Below the pieces are notes generated by a model. It made no database searches. It had not been told where the DNA came from and saw only the letters and a program-made list of their open reading frames with translations. The position numbers were made by a program, and so were the translations under genes. Below are positions 7,151-13,065 of a stretch of DNA of 13,065 nt, in pieces (position 1 is the stretch's first letter; each line of letters starts with the position of its first letter). The stretch is from Bacteroidota bacterium (GTDB taxonomy: Bacteria > Bacteroidota > Bacteroidia > Chitinophagales > Chitinophagaceae), in contig CANHIR010000039.1 of the NCBI GenBank assembly GCA_947461015.1, positions 1 to 13,065 on the forward strand, in the 5' to 3' direction.

Positions 7151-8338
7151 ATGGCAATTTTGGCTCCCTTGTTTGGAATATTTACTTCTTTTATACTCAT
7201 TTACTACCTAAGTTCTTTAAACAGGTCAAATATTTTTCTGGCCTTATTTTTTCTTTGTTGCAACCTGGTAGTATTGGTATATTTTGGTTTGCATTTTTCA
7301 AAAAATATATTTTGGGAAGGATTTTGTTTTGTGCATTGGCTACCTCTTTCTTATTTATTAGGCCCCCTTTTGTTTTTATATGTAAAAACTACCATAAGCG
7401 ATAATAACAAGTTGAATAAATGGGATTGGCTACATTTAATCCCAGCTATTTTATGCCTAATTGCTACCCTTCCCTATACCACTTTACCATTTAAAGATAA
7501 AATGGAAACTGCGCATAGAATTGTAAATATTACCAATGATTATAGAGTTGGTTTTTTTGTAGTTGATTTTGAATTTATTTTAATTAGCAGATCCCTGCAT
7601 ATTATTTTTTATTCAATCTTGTCCTTTGTATATTTTAAGTGGATCACAAACAATACTTTAAAAACAAACAAAACGCTTCCTTCCAATCATAAGGTATTGA
7701 ATAAATGGTTTTTTATTTTATGCTTTATTCAAATTGTCATTGCTAGTAATACACTAGGCAATATGTTGGTAGTAGTATACGGACATAATTTTACCATCTT
7801 TGGGTTAAGAGGAGATCAAATATTTTCTGATGATCATTTTTTTGGACTCAATGGAATTGCTTTTTTTGCACAAAACTTTTTTCTATTCTTATTCCCCAAA
7901 ATTTTATACGGAAATATTTCTTACTCAGAAGCAGTGGCTAAAGAAAATATTATAGAAGAAATTAAATCAAATCTTCCTAAAAAAAATAAGTCCGCTGTAA
8001 ATGTAGAAGAATTTGAAAATACATTAAACGAATATTTAATTCAACAACCTTTTACAAAGAAAGAGTTTACCCTTTCACAAATGTCTTTTGATTTAAAAAT
8101 TCCAGAACGATTTTTGTCTACTTATTTTAATATTGAATTAGACACAACCTTTAGTGAGTGGAGAAAAAATTTACGTATCGACTACGTTTGTATGTTATTA
8201 GAGCAGGGCGAGTCAAAGAATTTAACTATTGAGGCCATATCTGCAAATGCTGGATTTGCTTCCCGATCTAAATTTATTGATGCTTTTAAAGAGCGAAAGG
8301 GAGTTACCCCTTCCGCTTTTATAAAATCATTAGGTTAA
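7151..8338 (+). CDS. Membrane-embedded AraC family transcriptional regulator
   Basis: This 395-residue protein has about seven hydrophobic segments in its first 255 residues (roughly 3-21, 28-46, 58-78, 92-112, 137-165, 186-208, 232-254). A short charged linker is followed by an AraC-type DNA-binding domain at about 286-394. The two helix-turn-helix units are FTLSQMSFDLKIPERFLSTY and LTIEAISANAGFASRSKFID, ending in the classical F-KERKGVTPSAF tail. This layout fits one-component regulators in which a membrane sensor is fused directly to the DNA-binding domain. Signal and target are unknown; the serine hydrolase just upstream is a reasonable candidate target. The gene converges with the SnoaL-like gene, only six bases away, with no clear terminator between them. 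No good promoter is visible in the 70-base gap before its ATG. Confidence 0.9.
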   Translation: MAILAPLFGIFTSFILIYYLSSLNRSNIFLALFFLCCNLVVLVYFGLHFSKNIFWEGFCFVHWLPLSYLLGPLLFLYVKTTISDNNKLNKWDWLHLIPAILCLIATLPYTTLPFKDKMETAHRIVNITNDYRVGFFVVDFEFILISRSLHIIFYSILSFVYFKWITNNTLKTNKTLPSNHKVLNKWFFILCFIQIVIASNTLGNMLVVVYGHNFTIFGLRGDQIFSDDHFFGLNGIAFFAQNFFLFLFPKILYGNISYSEAVAKENIIEEIKSNLPKKNKSAVNVEEFENTLNEYLIQQPFTKKEFTLSQMSFDLKIPERFLSTYFNIELDTTFSEWRKNLRIDYVCMLLEQGESKNLTIEAISANAGFASRSKFIDAFKERKGVTPSAFIKSLG

Positions 8339-8344
8339 ACTATA

Positions 8345-8905
8345 CTAGTTTCCTCCAGCCATTTGTTTTAAATTGCCTAATTGTCTAAAGAACTCAAAAT
8401 TATCAAAGAAGTCTTGCTCTTCAGTAATTTTACCGTCTACAATGGTAGCAATGGTACAGCCAATCACATCCACGTCTTTATTGGTTGCAGGAATGCCAAA
8501 GAAGTCGCCTGTATGCTTTCCTTTGAATTGCCAGTATTTAACTAATTTATTTCCTGAAGCAATTATTTCTTTAACGATAAATTGTCTGTTCGAAAAGCCA
8601 GTAACATAATTCTTATAATAGGCTGCACAATTAGCCTTTCCTTTTGTTTCTGGAACTGTATGCAAAACTGCATCATCTGCGTAAACACTATCTAAAATAC
8701 TTGCTCTTCCTTCATTAATGGCTACTTCCCAAATATTGTTATAAAATTTAATATTTGCTTTTTCTAAAGCATCCTTTTGGTCTAAGGATGTCGCTGCTGT
8801 TGCAGAAGCGGTTGATGAGTTTGTTGCGCCTCCATTGTTAGTACAAGAAGCCAAAGTTGCTAAAAAGAACATGGCGGTGAATGCAGTTGAAATTTGTTTT
8901 TTCAT
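8345..8905 (-). CDS. SnoaL-like (NTF2-fold) lipoprotein
   Basis: This 186-residue protein has a lipoprotein signal ending in LASC (C21), a Ser/Thr/Ala-rich linker to about residue 40, and then an NTF2-like domain. The pattern GKHTGDFFGIPATNKDV (129-145) followed by IVDGKITEEQDFFD (155-168) is typical of the SnoaL/ester cyclase family. Members include polyketide cyclases and many proteins of unknown role; an exported lipoprotein form is more likely a ligand-binding or uncharacterised enzyme than an antibiotic cyclase, and no biosynthetic genes lie nearby. Upstream are a perfect TAGTTTTG -7 element and an overlapping FNR-type dyad, so its expression may respond to oxygen or redox state. The fold is well supported; the function is not. 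Confidence 0.85.
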   Translation of the reverse strand: MKKQISTAFTAMFFLATLASCTNNGGATNSSTASATAATSLDQKDALEKANIKFYNNIWEVAINEGRASILDSVYADDAVLHTVPETKGKANCAAYYKNYVTGFSNRQFIVKEIIASGNKLVKYWQFKGKHTGDFFGIPATNKDVDVIGCTIATIVDGKITEEQDFFDNFEFFRQLGNLKQMAGGN

Positions 8906-8916
8906 TGATTAAATTA

Positions 8917-8934
8917 TTTTGATTAATATCAAAA
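8917..8934 (-). promoter_or_regulatory. FNR-type palindromic operator
   Basis: TTTTGAT-TAAT-ATCAAAA is a perfect 7-bp inverted repeat with a 4-base spacer and contains TTGAT-N4-ATCAA, the consensus FNR site. It covers the end of the -7 element and the likely transcription start of the SnoaL-like gene, a position suited to repression. CRP/FNR-superfamily binding is inferred, and a chance dyad in AT-rich DNA cannot be excluded. Confidence 0.45.
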
Positions 8935-8937
8935 CTA
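8930..8937 (-). promoter_or_regulatory. -7 promoter element of the SnoaL-like gene
   Basis: On the minus strand this reads TAGTTTTG, a full match to TAnnTTTG. The predicted start of transcription is near 8926, about 20 bases before the ATG at 8905. No TTG is found at the expected -33 distance, only a T-rich stretch, so an activator may be needed or the element may be weak. Confidence 0.45.
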
Positions 8938-9033
8938 TTTATAGCGTCCTGGAAAACGCATAATTATGTTGGCAGATATGTTCCGAAATCATAATTAGGA
9001 ACAAGTTCAAAGCTGAAAATTGAATAAACGGAG

Positions 9034-9049
9034 GGCTATTTAAATAGCC
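9034..9049 (-). terminator. Hairpin just after the alpha/beta hydrolase gene
   Basis: GGCTATTTAAATAGCC is a perfect 16-base palindrome that can fold as a 6-bp stem with a TTAA loop. It begins two bases after the TAA of the alpha/beta hydrolase gene (9054-9052). Its position suggests a transcription stop or 3' end structure, but the T-tract that follows (CTCCGTTTATTC) is poor, so termination is uncertain. Confidence 0.35.
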
Positions 9050-9051
9050 TG

Positions 9052-10488
9052 TTAGTTCATGCTAGTTAAACCGGCAAGCCAAGTTCCAATGGTCTCTAGT
9101 ACCGCTGGCTCAATAGTGGTTTCCAATTCGCCATATTCGGGAACAGTACATTTGGTACATTTTTGAAATAAATGATTTAGCCCCTCAAATTGTTTGGTGG
9201 TAAAATGCTTGTTGCCTCCTTTTTTTAAAGATGCCTCAATTCCTTTTAAACTTGCCGCGGCAGGAACCTGGATATCTGCCGAACCGTTTATGGCCAAAAC
9301 TGGACATTTTACTTTCTGTAAAGTAGGCTGTGGATTATAGGCTGCAAAGTATTTCCACCAATTGGTAGAAAGGGTTTGGGCCATAGTGGTTGCAAATTTT
9401 TCAATATCTGATTGGGTACTTATATTGGTGGTAAGCTTTACCAAATTTTTATCGGTGCTTTCAAACCAAGCATTCGTAATAGCTTTAGCCTTAGCAATGG
9501 CTGCTTCTTTATTGTCAATGACAATGATAGACTTCATTAAATTTTTATATAATGGTATGTATGCGTCTATTGCTTGTTGACTAATTCCAGCCGACTTTAA
9601 AACCATTTCATTTTGTATGGCCATGAGTTCGGTTATTTCAATGCCTGGGCCTGCCATTAACACCATAAAAGCAACCGATTTATCACGGGCTGCAACCATT
9701 GGGGCAATTAACCCGCCTTCGCTGTGTCCAAGTAACCCAATTTTGTTGGGATCCACCATTGGTAAAGTTTTGGCATATGCAAGATGCTCCTCAACATCTA
9801 AAGCAAAATCGGCGGTGGTACTTGTGCTAAAATCTCCTGTAGATTTTCCAGCACCGCGATCATCTACTCTTAACACTGCAAAGCCTTTTTTAGTTAAGTA
9901 ATCTGCTAGCACCGCAAATGGTTTATGATCAAAAATGGTTTCATCTCTATCTTGTCTTCCACTTCCCGTAATTAAAATAACAAGCGGATATTGTTTGTTA
10001 TCTGATGGATACGTTAAGGTGCAACCATAAGATAAATGGGTATTCGTCCCTTCGTATACAAAATCCTTTACTACATAACTAAATGGTGGCTTGGGCGTTT
10101 GTGGCTTCATTGCAACCACTACTTCCATGCCTTCTTTTAATGGCTCCATATTTAAAGGGAAACTCATTCCAGACTGACCCCAACTACCTTCTAGCTTATT
10201 TAATCCTGCATTCAAAGTCCCAGTAAAAGAAGCTCCAATCATTTTAATCTCAATATTTATTTGCTTATTGGATACCTCTGTTTTTGAAGAAGGAATCCCT
10301 TTTGCTTTTTGCGCTGGTACATCCCAATTAGAGGTATATGTTTTGTCAGCATTTTGAACAAGGTGTAATCTTAGTTCAATTTTTTGGCCACCTGCATTTA
10401 AAATGCCCGCCCAGTTCAATTCTGTCACTTGACTATAACTTATGAAGCTGCAAACAAAAAGAAAAAAAGATAGAATGAATTTTTTCAC
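9052..10488 (-). CDS. Exported alpha/beta hydrolase (serine esterase/peptidase-like)
   Basis: This 478-residue protein begins with a signal peptide, KKFILSFFLFVCSFISYSQ. A beta-rich N-terminal region (about 20-130) precedes an alpha/beta hydrolase domain (about 137-475). Visible parts include the oxyanion region LITGSGRQDRDE (172-183), nucleophile S256 in GHSEGG, acid D405 in NGSADIQVP and H439 in GLNHLF. The fold resembles Bacteroidota hydrolases related to dienelactone hydrolases and S9 peptidases; the substrate is unknown. GTG at 10488 is preferred over an in-frame ATG at 10626, because the longer form overlaps the GNAT gene and buries the signal peptide. A full TTTG-N22-TAAATTTG promoter also lies just upstream of the GTG. 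A hairpin follows its stop codon. Confidence 0.88.
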   Translation of the reverse strand: MKKFILSFFLFVCSFISYSQVTELNWAGILNAGGQKIELRLHLVQNADKTYTSNWDVPAQKAKGIPSSKTEVSNKQINIEIKMIGASFTGTLNAGLNKLEGSWGQSGMSFPLNMEPLKEGMEVVVAMKPQTPKPPFSYVVKDFVYEGTNTHLSYGCTLTYPSDNKQYPLVILITGSGRQDRDETIFDHKPFAVLADYLTKKGFAVLRVDDRGAGKSTGDFSTSTTADFALDVEEHLAYAKTLPMVDPNKIGLLGHSEGGLIAPMVAARDKSVAFMVLMAGPGIEITELMAIQNEMVLKSAGISQQAIDAYIPLYKNLMKSIIVIDNKEAAIAKAKAITNAWFESTDKNLVKLTTNISTQSDIEKFATTMAQTLSTNWWKYFAAYNPQPTLQKVKCPVLAINGSADIQVPAAASLKGIEASLKKGGNKHFTTKQFEGLNHLFQKCTKCTVPEYGELETTIEPAVLETIGTWLAGLTSMN

Positions 10489-10506
10489 GATAATAATATT
10501 AAAAAT

Positions 10507-10540
10507 CAAATTTAAATAAATAAAAGTTAGTCTCCTCAAA
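10507..10540 (-). promoter_or_regulatory. Promoter of the alpha/beta hydrolase gene
   Basis: On the minus strand TTTG (10540-10537), 22 bases, and TAAATTTG (10514-10507) match both boxes of the Bacteroidota consensus with a permitted spacer. The predicted start near 10503 leaves a leader of about 15 bases before the GTG at 10488. It lies between the end of the GNAT gene and the hydrolase, so the hydrolase can be transcribed on its own. Confidence 0.65.
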
Positions 10541-10560
10541 CTGTAAAAAATATTACAGTT
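10539..10560 (-). repeat. Perfect 8-bp inverted repeat at GNAT end and hydrolase promoter
   Basis: AACTGTAA and TTACAGTT are separated by six A/T bases. One arm contains the stop codon of the GNAT gene, and the other overlaps the first two bases of the -33 box of the hydrolase promoter. It could be an operator for a dimeric regulator or an RNA hairpin at the GNAT mRNA end. No T-tract follows on the minus strand, which weakens the terminator reading. Confidence 0.5.
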
Positions 10561-11014
10561 CTTTTTCCATATAAACCACCCCGTCATTCGGATTATGGTA
10601 ATAAGCATCAATATCATAAAATCCATTCTTATGATATAAGGTAATTGCAGGTATCATAGAATCTAAGGTGTCTAAACGCATTAACGTATAGCCATTTAGC
10701 TTTGCTTTTTCGCAAAGCATCTGCACTAAAGTTTGGCCAATACCCTTTCCTCTATATTTGGGCTGTATGTACATTCTTTTTAACTCACAAATACCTTCAC
10801 CAATTTTACGATAAGCAGCGCAAGCAATAGGCGTACTTTGATCATACACAAGTACCAAGCAACCAGTAGGGCTTCCGTACATGCTATTTATAATTTGAAG
10901 CTCTTGTTCAAAATTTTGAAAATCTAAGCTAATATTTAAAGAGTTGGCATACGCTGTAAATAATTTGATGGCATCCTGCAGTTGAGCTTCATTAACTGGT
11001 ATAGTATATTTCAA
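10553..11014 (-). CDS. GNAT family N-acetyltransferase
   Basis: This 153-residue protein has a complete GNAT fold. The acetyl-CoA binding motif is MYIQPKYRGKGIGQTLVQML (81-100), with the R88-GKGIG loop, and it is followed by LDTLDSMIPAITLYHKNGF (114-132), which is standard motif B. It would transfer an acetyl group from acetyl-CoA to an amine in the cytoplasm; the substrate is unknown. The start is assigned to TTG at 11014, because an in-frame TAA lies two codons upstream (11023-11021) and the first ATG is at residue 45, inside the fold. It begins six bases after the EamA gene ends, so it is probably translated from the same mRNA, which may explain a weak start codon. Confidence 0.88.
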   Translation of the reverse strand: MKYTIPVNEAQLQDAIKLFTAYANSLNISLDFQNFEQELQIINSMYGSPTGCLVLVYDQSTPIACAAYRKIGEGICELKRMYIQPKYRGKGIGQTLVQMLCEKAKLNGYTLMRLDTLDSMIPAITLYHKNGFYDIDAYYHNPNDGVVYMEKEL

Positions 11015-11020
11015 TTGTAA

Positions 11021-11899
11021 TTATTTTAATAAGATAATGAATAAAGAGCCCGCTATCATAATAAGGGAACCTACTAGTTTTTTTATCAATCCCAATTCTT
11101 TAAAAAAATGATGCCCGAATAAAACTGAAAGTAAAATTGAAATCTGAAATAAAGCCAATGCAGCACCCACTTGCATATGCATAAATGTATAATTGGTGGC
11201 AGCAACCATTATTCCAATTGAAATTACGAGTCCAGCGTATTTTAACATAACCAATGTAGAAATTTGTTGAATTTGATTTTTAAATCCCACTTTGCTAGTT
11301 AGGAATAAAGGGATGGAAAATATAAATCCAAAAATACACCAGCCTGCAAATGCATATTTTAAATTAGAATGCAAAATCACTTGCTTATCCGTAACTGCCT
11401 GTATGCCCGTTAATACCAGGGCAGTAATTCGGTATTGAATAGCACTTTGCTTAAAAATGGACCAAGAGAATTTACCTGCTTCATTTTCTAGAACAAAGTA
11501 GCTTCCTATAATTATAAATGCAATGCCTATGAAACCCCATGTATTAGGCAGCTCCCCAATTAAAATAAAAGCAAAAACAATCCCAATAATAGATTTGTAT
11601 GCATTAATGGGGCCCAATACAGAAAGTTGCCCGTTTTCAAGCGCTTTTACAATAAACCCGTTACCTATTGCACCCAAAATTCCCCCCAATAAAGAGTAAG
11701 TCCAAAAAGCGTTAGGAATTGTTTGAAATGGGAAATCTTTAATTAAAAATAAACTCGCAAAAGATAAAATGCCATAAGAAACCAAATTAACAAAAAGTGG
11801 ATGCTGCCTATTTGTTAATTGCTTTTGAAAAACATTTGCTATTGGATTGGAAAAAATACGAATAACAATAGCAGCAATTAACATTAGCGTTGCTTCCAT
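11021..11899 (-). CDS. EamA/DMT family membrane transporter
   Basis: This 292-residue protein is strongly hydrophobic, with about ten membrane segments arranged as two EamA repeats. Each repeat ends in the family's helix pair: GELPNTWGFIGIAFIIIGSY near 115-134, and the equivalent KELGLIKKLVGSLIMIAGSL near 267-286. The family exports or imports amino acids, sugars, nucleotides or other small metabolites through the inner membrane, and the substrate cannot be told from sequence. The gene begins four bases after the SGNH esterase gene ends and is followed six bases later by the GNAT gene, making a three-gene run. Confidence 0.9.
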   Translation of the reverse strand: MEATLMLIAAIVIRIFSNPIANVFQKQLTNRQHPLFVNLVSYGILSFASLFLIKDFPFQTIPNAFWTYSLLGGILGAIGNGFIVKALENGQLSVLGPINAYKSIIGIVFAFILIGELPNTWGFIGIAFIIIGSYFVLENEAGKFSWSIFKQSAIQYRITALVLTGIQAVTDKQVILHSNLKYAFAGWCIFGFIFSIPLFLTSKVGFKNQIQQISTLVMLKYAGLVISIGIMVAATNYTFMHMQVGAALALFQISILLSVLFGHHFFKELGLIKKLVGSLIMIAGSLFIILLK

Positions 11900-11903
11900 A
11901 AAA

Positions 11904-12563
11904 TTATTTAATTAAATAAGGAAGTATTGCTTTTTGCCAAATTGCATAACCTGCTGGTTTCATATGAAGTCTGTCGCCAACATAAAGCTCCTCTCTCATT
12001 TGTCCCTTCTTATCCAACATGGCATCATAAATATCAATAAACGATGCATTTTTTTGTTTGCTTATATAGGTTTTAATCATTTGATTGGCCACTTTCATTT
12101 TTTCTTGAAGACTGGCACGGCTTGGGCTTGGTTTCATCGAAATAAATGCAATATTAGTTTTTGGAAGATTGGTTCGAATCATGCCAAAAAGTGTTTTGAA
12201 TCTATTGTAAGCTTCAACTGATGAAATATTATCCGCGCTCGCTAAATCGTTCTCCCCACAATAAATGACTACTTGTTTTGGTTGATACGGCAATATAATA
12301 TCATAGGTATACCTAATTACATCGGTAAGTATGGAACCTCCAAACCCGCGATTAATAATGGTAAAGTCTGGGAAGTAATTATTTACATCCTGCCACCTTG
12401 CAAAAGAGGAACTTCCAACAAATAATATAGCATTAGAGGGGGGAGCTTGTATGGAATCTTTTTTCTTAAAAGCTACAATTTCTTGCCAAAAAGCGGGACT
12501 TGTTTGCGCATGTATAATTGGAGTACTTGCTAATAAGCAGGCAATAAATAGCATCTTCTTCAT
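11904..12563 (-). CDS. Exported SGNH/GDSL-type hydrolase (esterase-like)
   Basis: This 219-residue protein has a signal peptide, MKKMLFIACLLASTPIIHAQ, and the SGNH blocks in order. Block I is ILFVGSSSFARW, with probable nucleophile S52. Block II is NRGFGGS, with G73 in the oxyanion hole. Block III is YCGENDL, with N105. Block V is D197-RL-H200 in GDRLHMKPAGY. Such enzymes remove acetyl or acyl groups from sugars, glycans or lipids; the substrate is unknown. ATG at 12563 is chosen over an in-frame ATG at 12668, because it starts the signal peptide and lies about ten bases after a likely promoter that falls inside the longer form. It heads the run with the EamA and GNAT genes and is divergent from the methyltransferase gene. 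Confidence 0.9.
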   Translation of the reverse strand: MKKMLFIACLLASTPIIHAQTSPAFWQEIVAFKKKDSIQAPPSNAILFVGSSSFARWQDVNNYFPDFTIINRGFGGSILTDVIRYTYDIILPYQPKQVVIYCGENDLASADNISSVEAYNRFKTLFGMIRTNLPKTNIAFISMKPSPSRASLQEKMKVANQMIKTYISKQKNASFIDIYDAMLDKKGQMREELYVGDRLHMKPAGYAIWQKAILPYLIK

Positions 12564-12577
12564 AAGTTTGAAGTTAC

Positions 12578-12608
12578 TAAATTTAGCGCTATGTAATAGT
12601 AAATAAAA
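12578..12608 (-). promoter_or_regulatory. Likely promoter of the SGNH-EamA-GNAT run
   Basis: On the minus strand TTTT (12608-12605), 19 bases, and TAAATTTA (12585-12578) differ from the Bacteroidota consensus by one base in each box. The predicted transcription start near 12574 leaves a leader of about ten bases before the ATG at 12563, consistent with that start codon. Confidence 0.45.
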
Positions 12609-12672
12609 CTTGTCATTATTGAAAATGAAATTTACTTGTTTCAATTCATCAATTATTACTATTTTCAATTGA

Positions 12673-13065
12673 ATGAAGTATCCTATTGAATTAATTGAAC
12701 TCGAAAAAGGATTGAGTGTCTATATCCCAACACAACATTTGGTCAAACCCTACTATGAGCAAATGTTAGCGAGTAATGTAGACGAGCCTTTCCCTTTTTG
12801 GGCGAAGTTATGGGCTGCTTCAAAAGTATTGACACAATTTTTAGATGCTAACCCCCAATGGGTAAAAGATAAAGTAGTGCTTGAAATGGGAGCAGGCATT
12901 GGTCAACCATCATTAACAATAGCCCATCTTGCTAAAGAAGTAATCATAACTGATCATAATAAGGATGCGGTTGCGCTGCTTGAAAAAAATATCGCTCATT
13001 TGGGATTAACCAATGCGCGCGCAATGCAATTAGATTGGAATAGCTATGCTAATTCCATACCCGCA
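12673..13065 (+). CDS. Class I SAM-dependent methyltransferase (N-terminal part, cut by window edge)
   Basis: The 131 visible residues include the SAM-binding motif I VVLEMGAGIGQPSLTIA and the acidic motif II VIITDHNKDAVALLEKNI. Upstream is a PFWAKLWAASKVLTQFL segment. That combination resembles the Methyltransf_16/METTL20-METTL23-like lysine methyltransferase group, whose members modify proteins, but small-molecule methyltransferases share parts of it. The gene is complete at its 5' end and runs off the right edge. It is divergent from the SGNH gene across about 109 bases. No strong promoter of the Bacteroidota type is seen before its ATG. The methyltransferase call is firm; the substrate class is tentative. 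Confidence 0.85.
   Translation, partial: MKYPIELIELEKGLSVYIPTQHLVKPYYEQMLASNVDEPFPFWAKLWAASKVLTQFLDANPQWVKDKVVLEMGAGIGQPSLTIAHLAKEVIITDHNKDAVALLEKNIAHLGLTNARAMQLDWNSYANSIPA

Noticed and set aside
9617..9901. 94-codon open frame on the plus strand inside the alpha/beta hydrolase gene
   Set aside because: It is the antisense of conserved catalytic-domain sequence and shows no domain or signal of its own.
10489..10626. In-frame extension of the alpha/beta hydrolase to an ATG inside the GNAT gene
   Set aside because: It overlaps GNAT coding sequence and the consensus promoter, and puts 46 residues before a clear signal peptide.
12564..12668. In-frame extension of the SGNH hydrolase to an earlier ATG
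   Set aside because: It spans the likely promoter and places 35 polar residues before the signal peptide.

Overview
The window reads as an AT-rich chromosomal segment of a member of the Bacteroidota, plausibly a Chitinophagales/Sphingobacteriales-type organism, though the genus cannot be fixed from sequence alone. Supporting signs are the protein families present (DUF5777 barrel, tRNA_anti-like OB-fold protein, 7TM-AraC regulator, GH3 enzyme with a DLNKN loop), the lack of Shine-Dalgarno sequences, and several copies of the Bacteroidota promoter -7 element TAnnTTTG. Most products carry a signal peptide or lipobox. I see no rRNA, tRNA, transposase, phage gene or CRISPR array. No gene-free stretch exceeds about 200 bases.

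Layout. Left block, minus strand: the N-terminal part of a PaiA-like GNAT acetyltransferase, cut by the window edge, preceded by an exported GH3 beta-glucosidase-like enzyme. Central block, plus strand: a compact five-gene run (2864-5878) encoding a lipoprotein with two cytochrome c-like domains, a second lipoprotein with one such domain, an exported YceI protein, a DUF5777 outer-membrane-barrel-type protein and a membrane-anchored OB-fold protein. Next come a secreted beta-lactamase-fold serine hydrolase with its own likely promoter and a membrane-embedded AraC-type regulator. Right block, minus strand: a SnoaL-like lipoprotein, an exported alpha/beta hydrolase, and a three-gene run of SGNH esterase, EamA transporter and GNAT acetyltransferase. 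A divergent class I methyltransferase is cut by the right edge.

How the genes may work together. The most interesting unit is the 2864-5878 run. It combines three copies of one heme-attachment domain, a lipocalin-like YceI protein (a family known to bind polyisoprenoid or quinone lipids) and a predicted outer-membrane barrel, all with envelope-targeting signals. This suggests an envelope redox or lipid-quinone module of undescribed function; that functional link is inference. The rest looks like ordinary metabolism, envelope hydrolysis and transport. Notable regulatory sequences are a perfect FNR-type dyad (TTGAT-N4-ATCAA) at the SnoaL-like gene promoter and a perfect 8-bp inverted repeat beside the promoter of the alpha/beta hydrolase. 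Three genes appear to use GTG or TTG starts.
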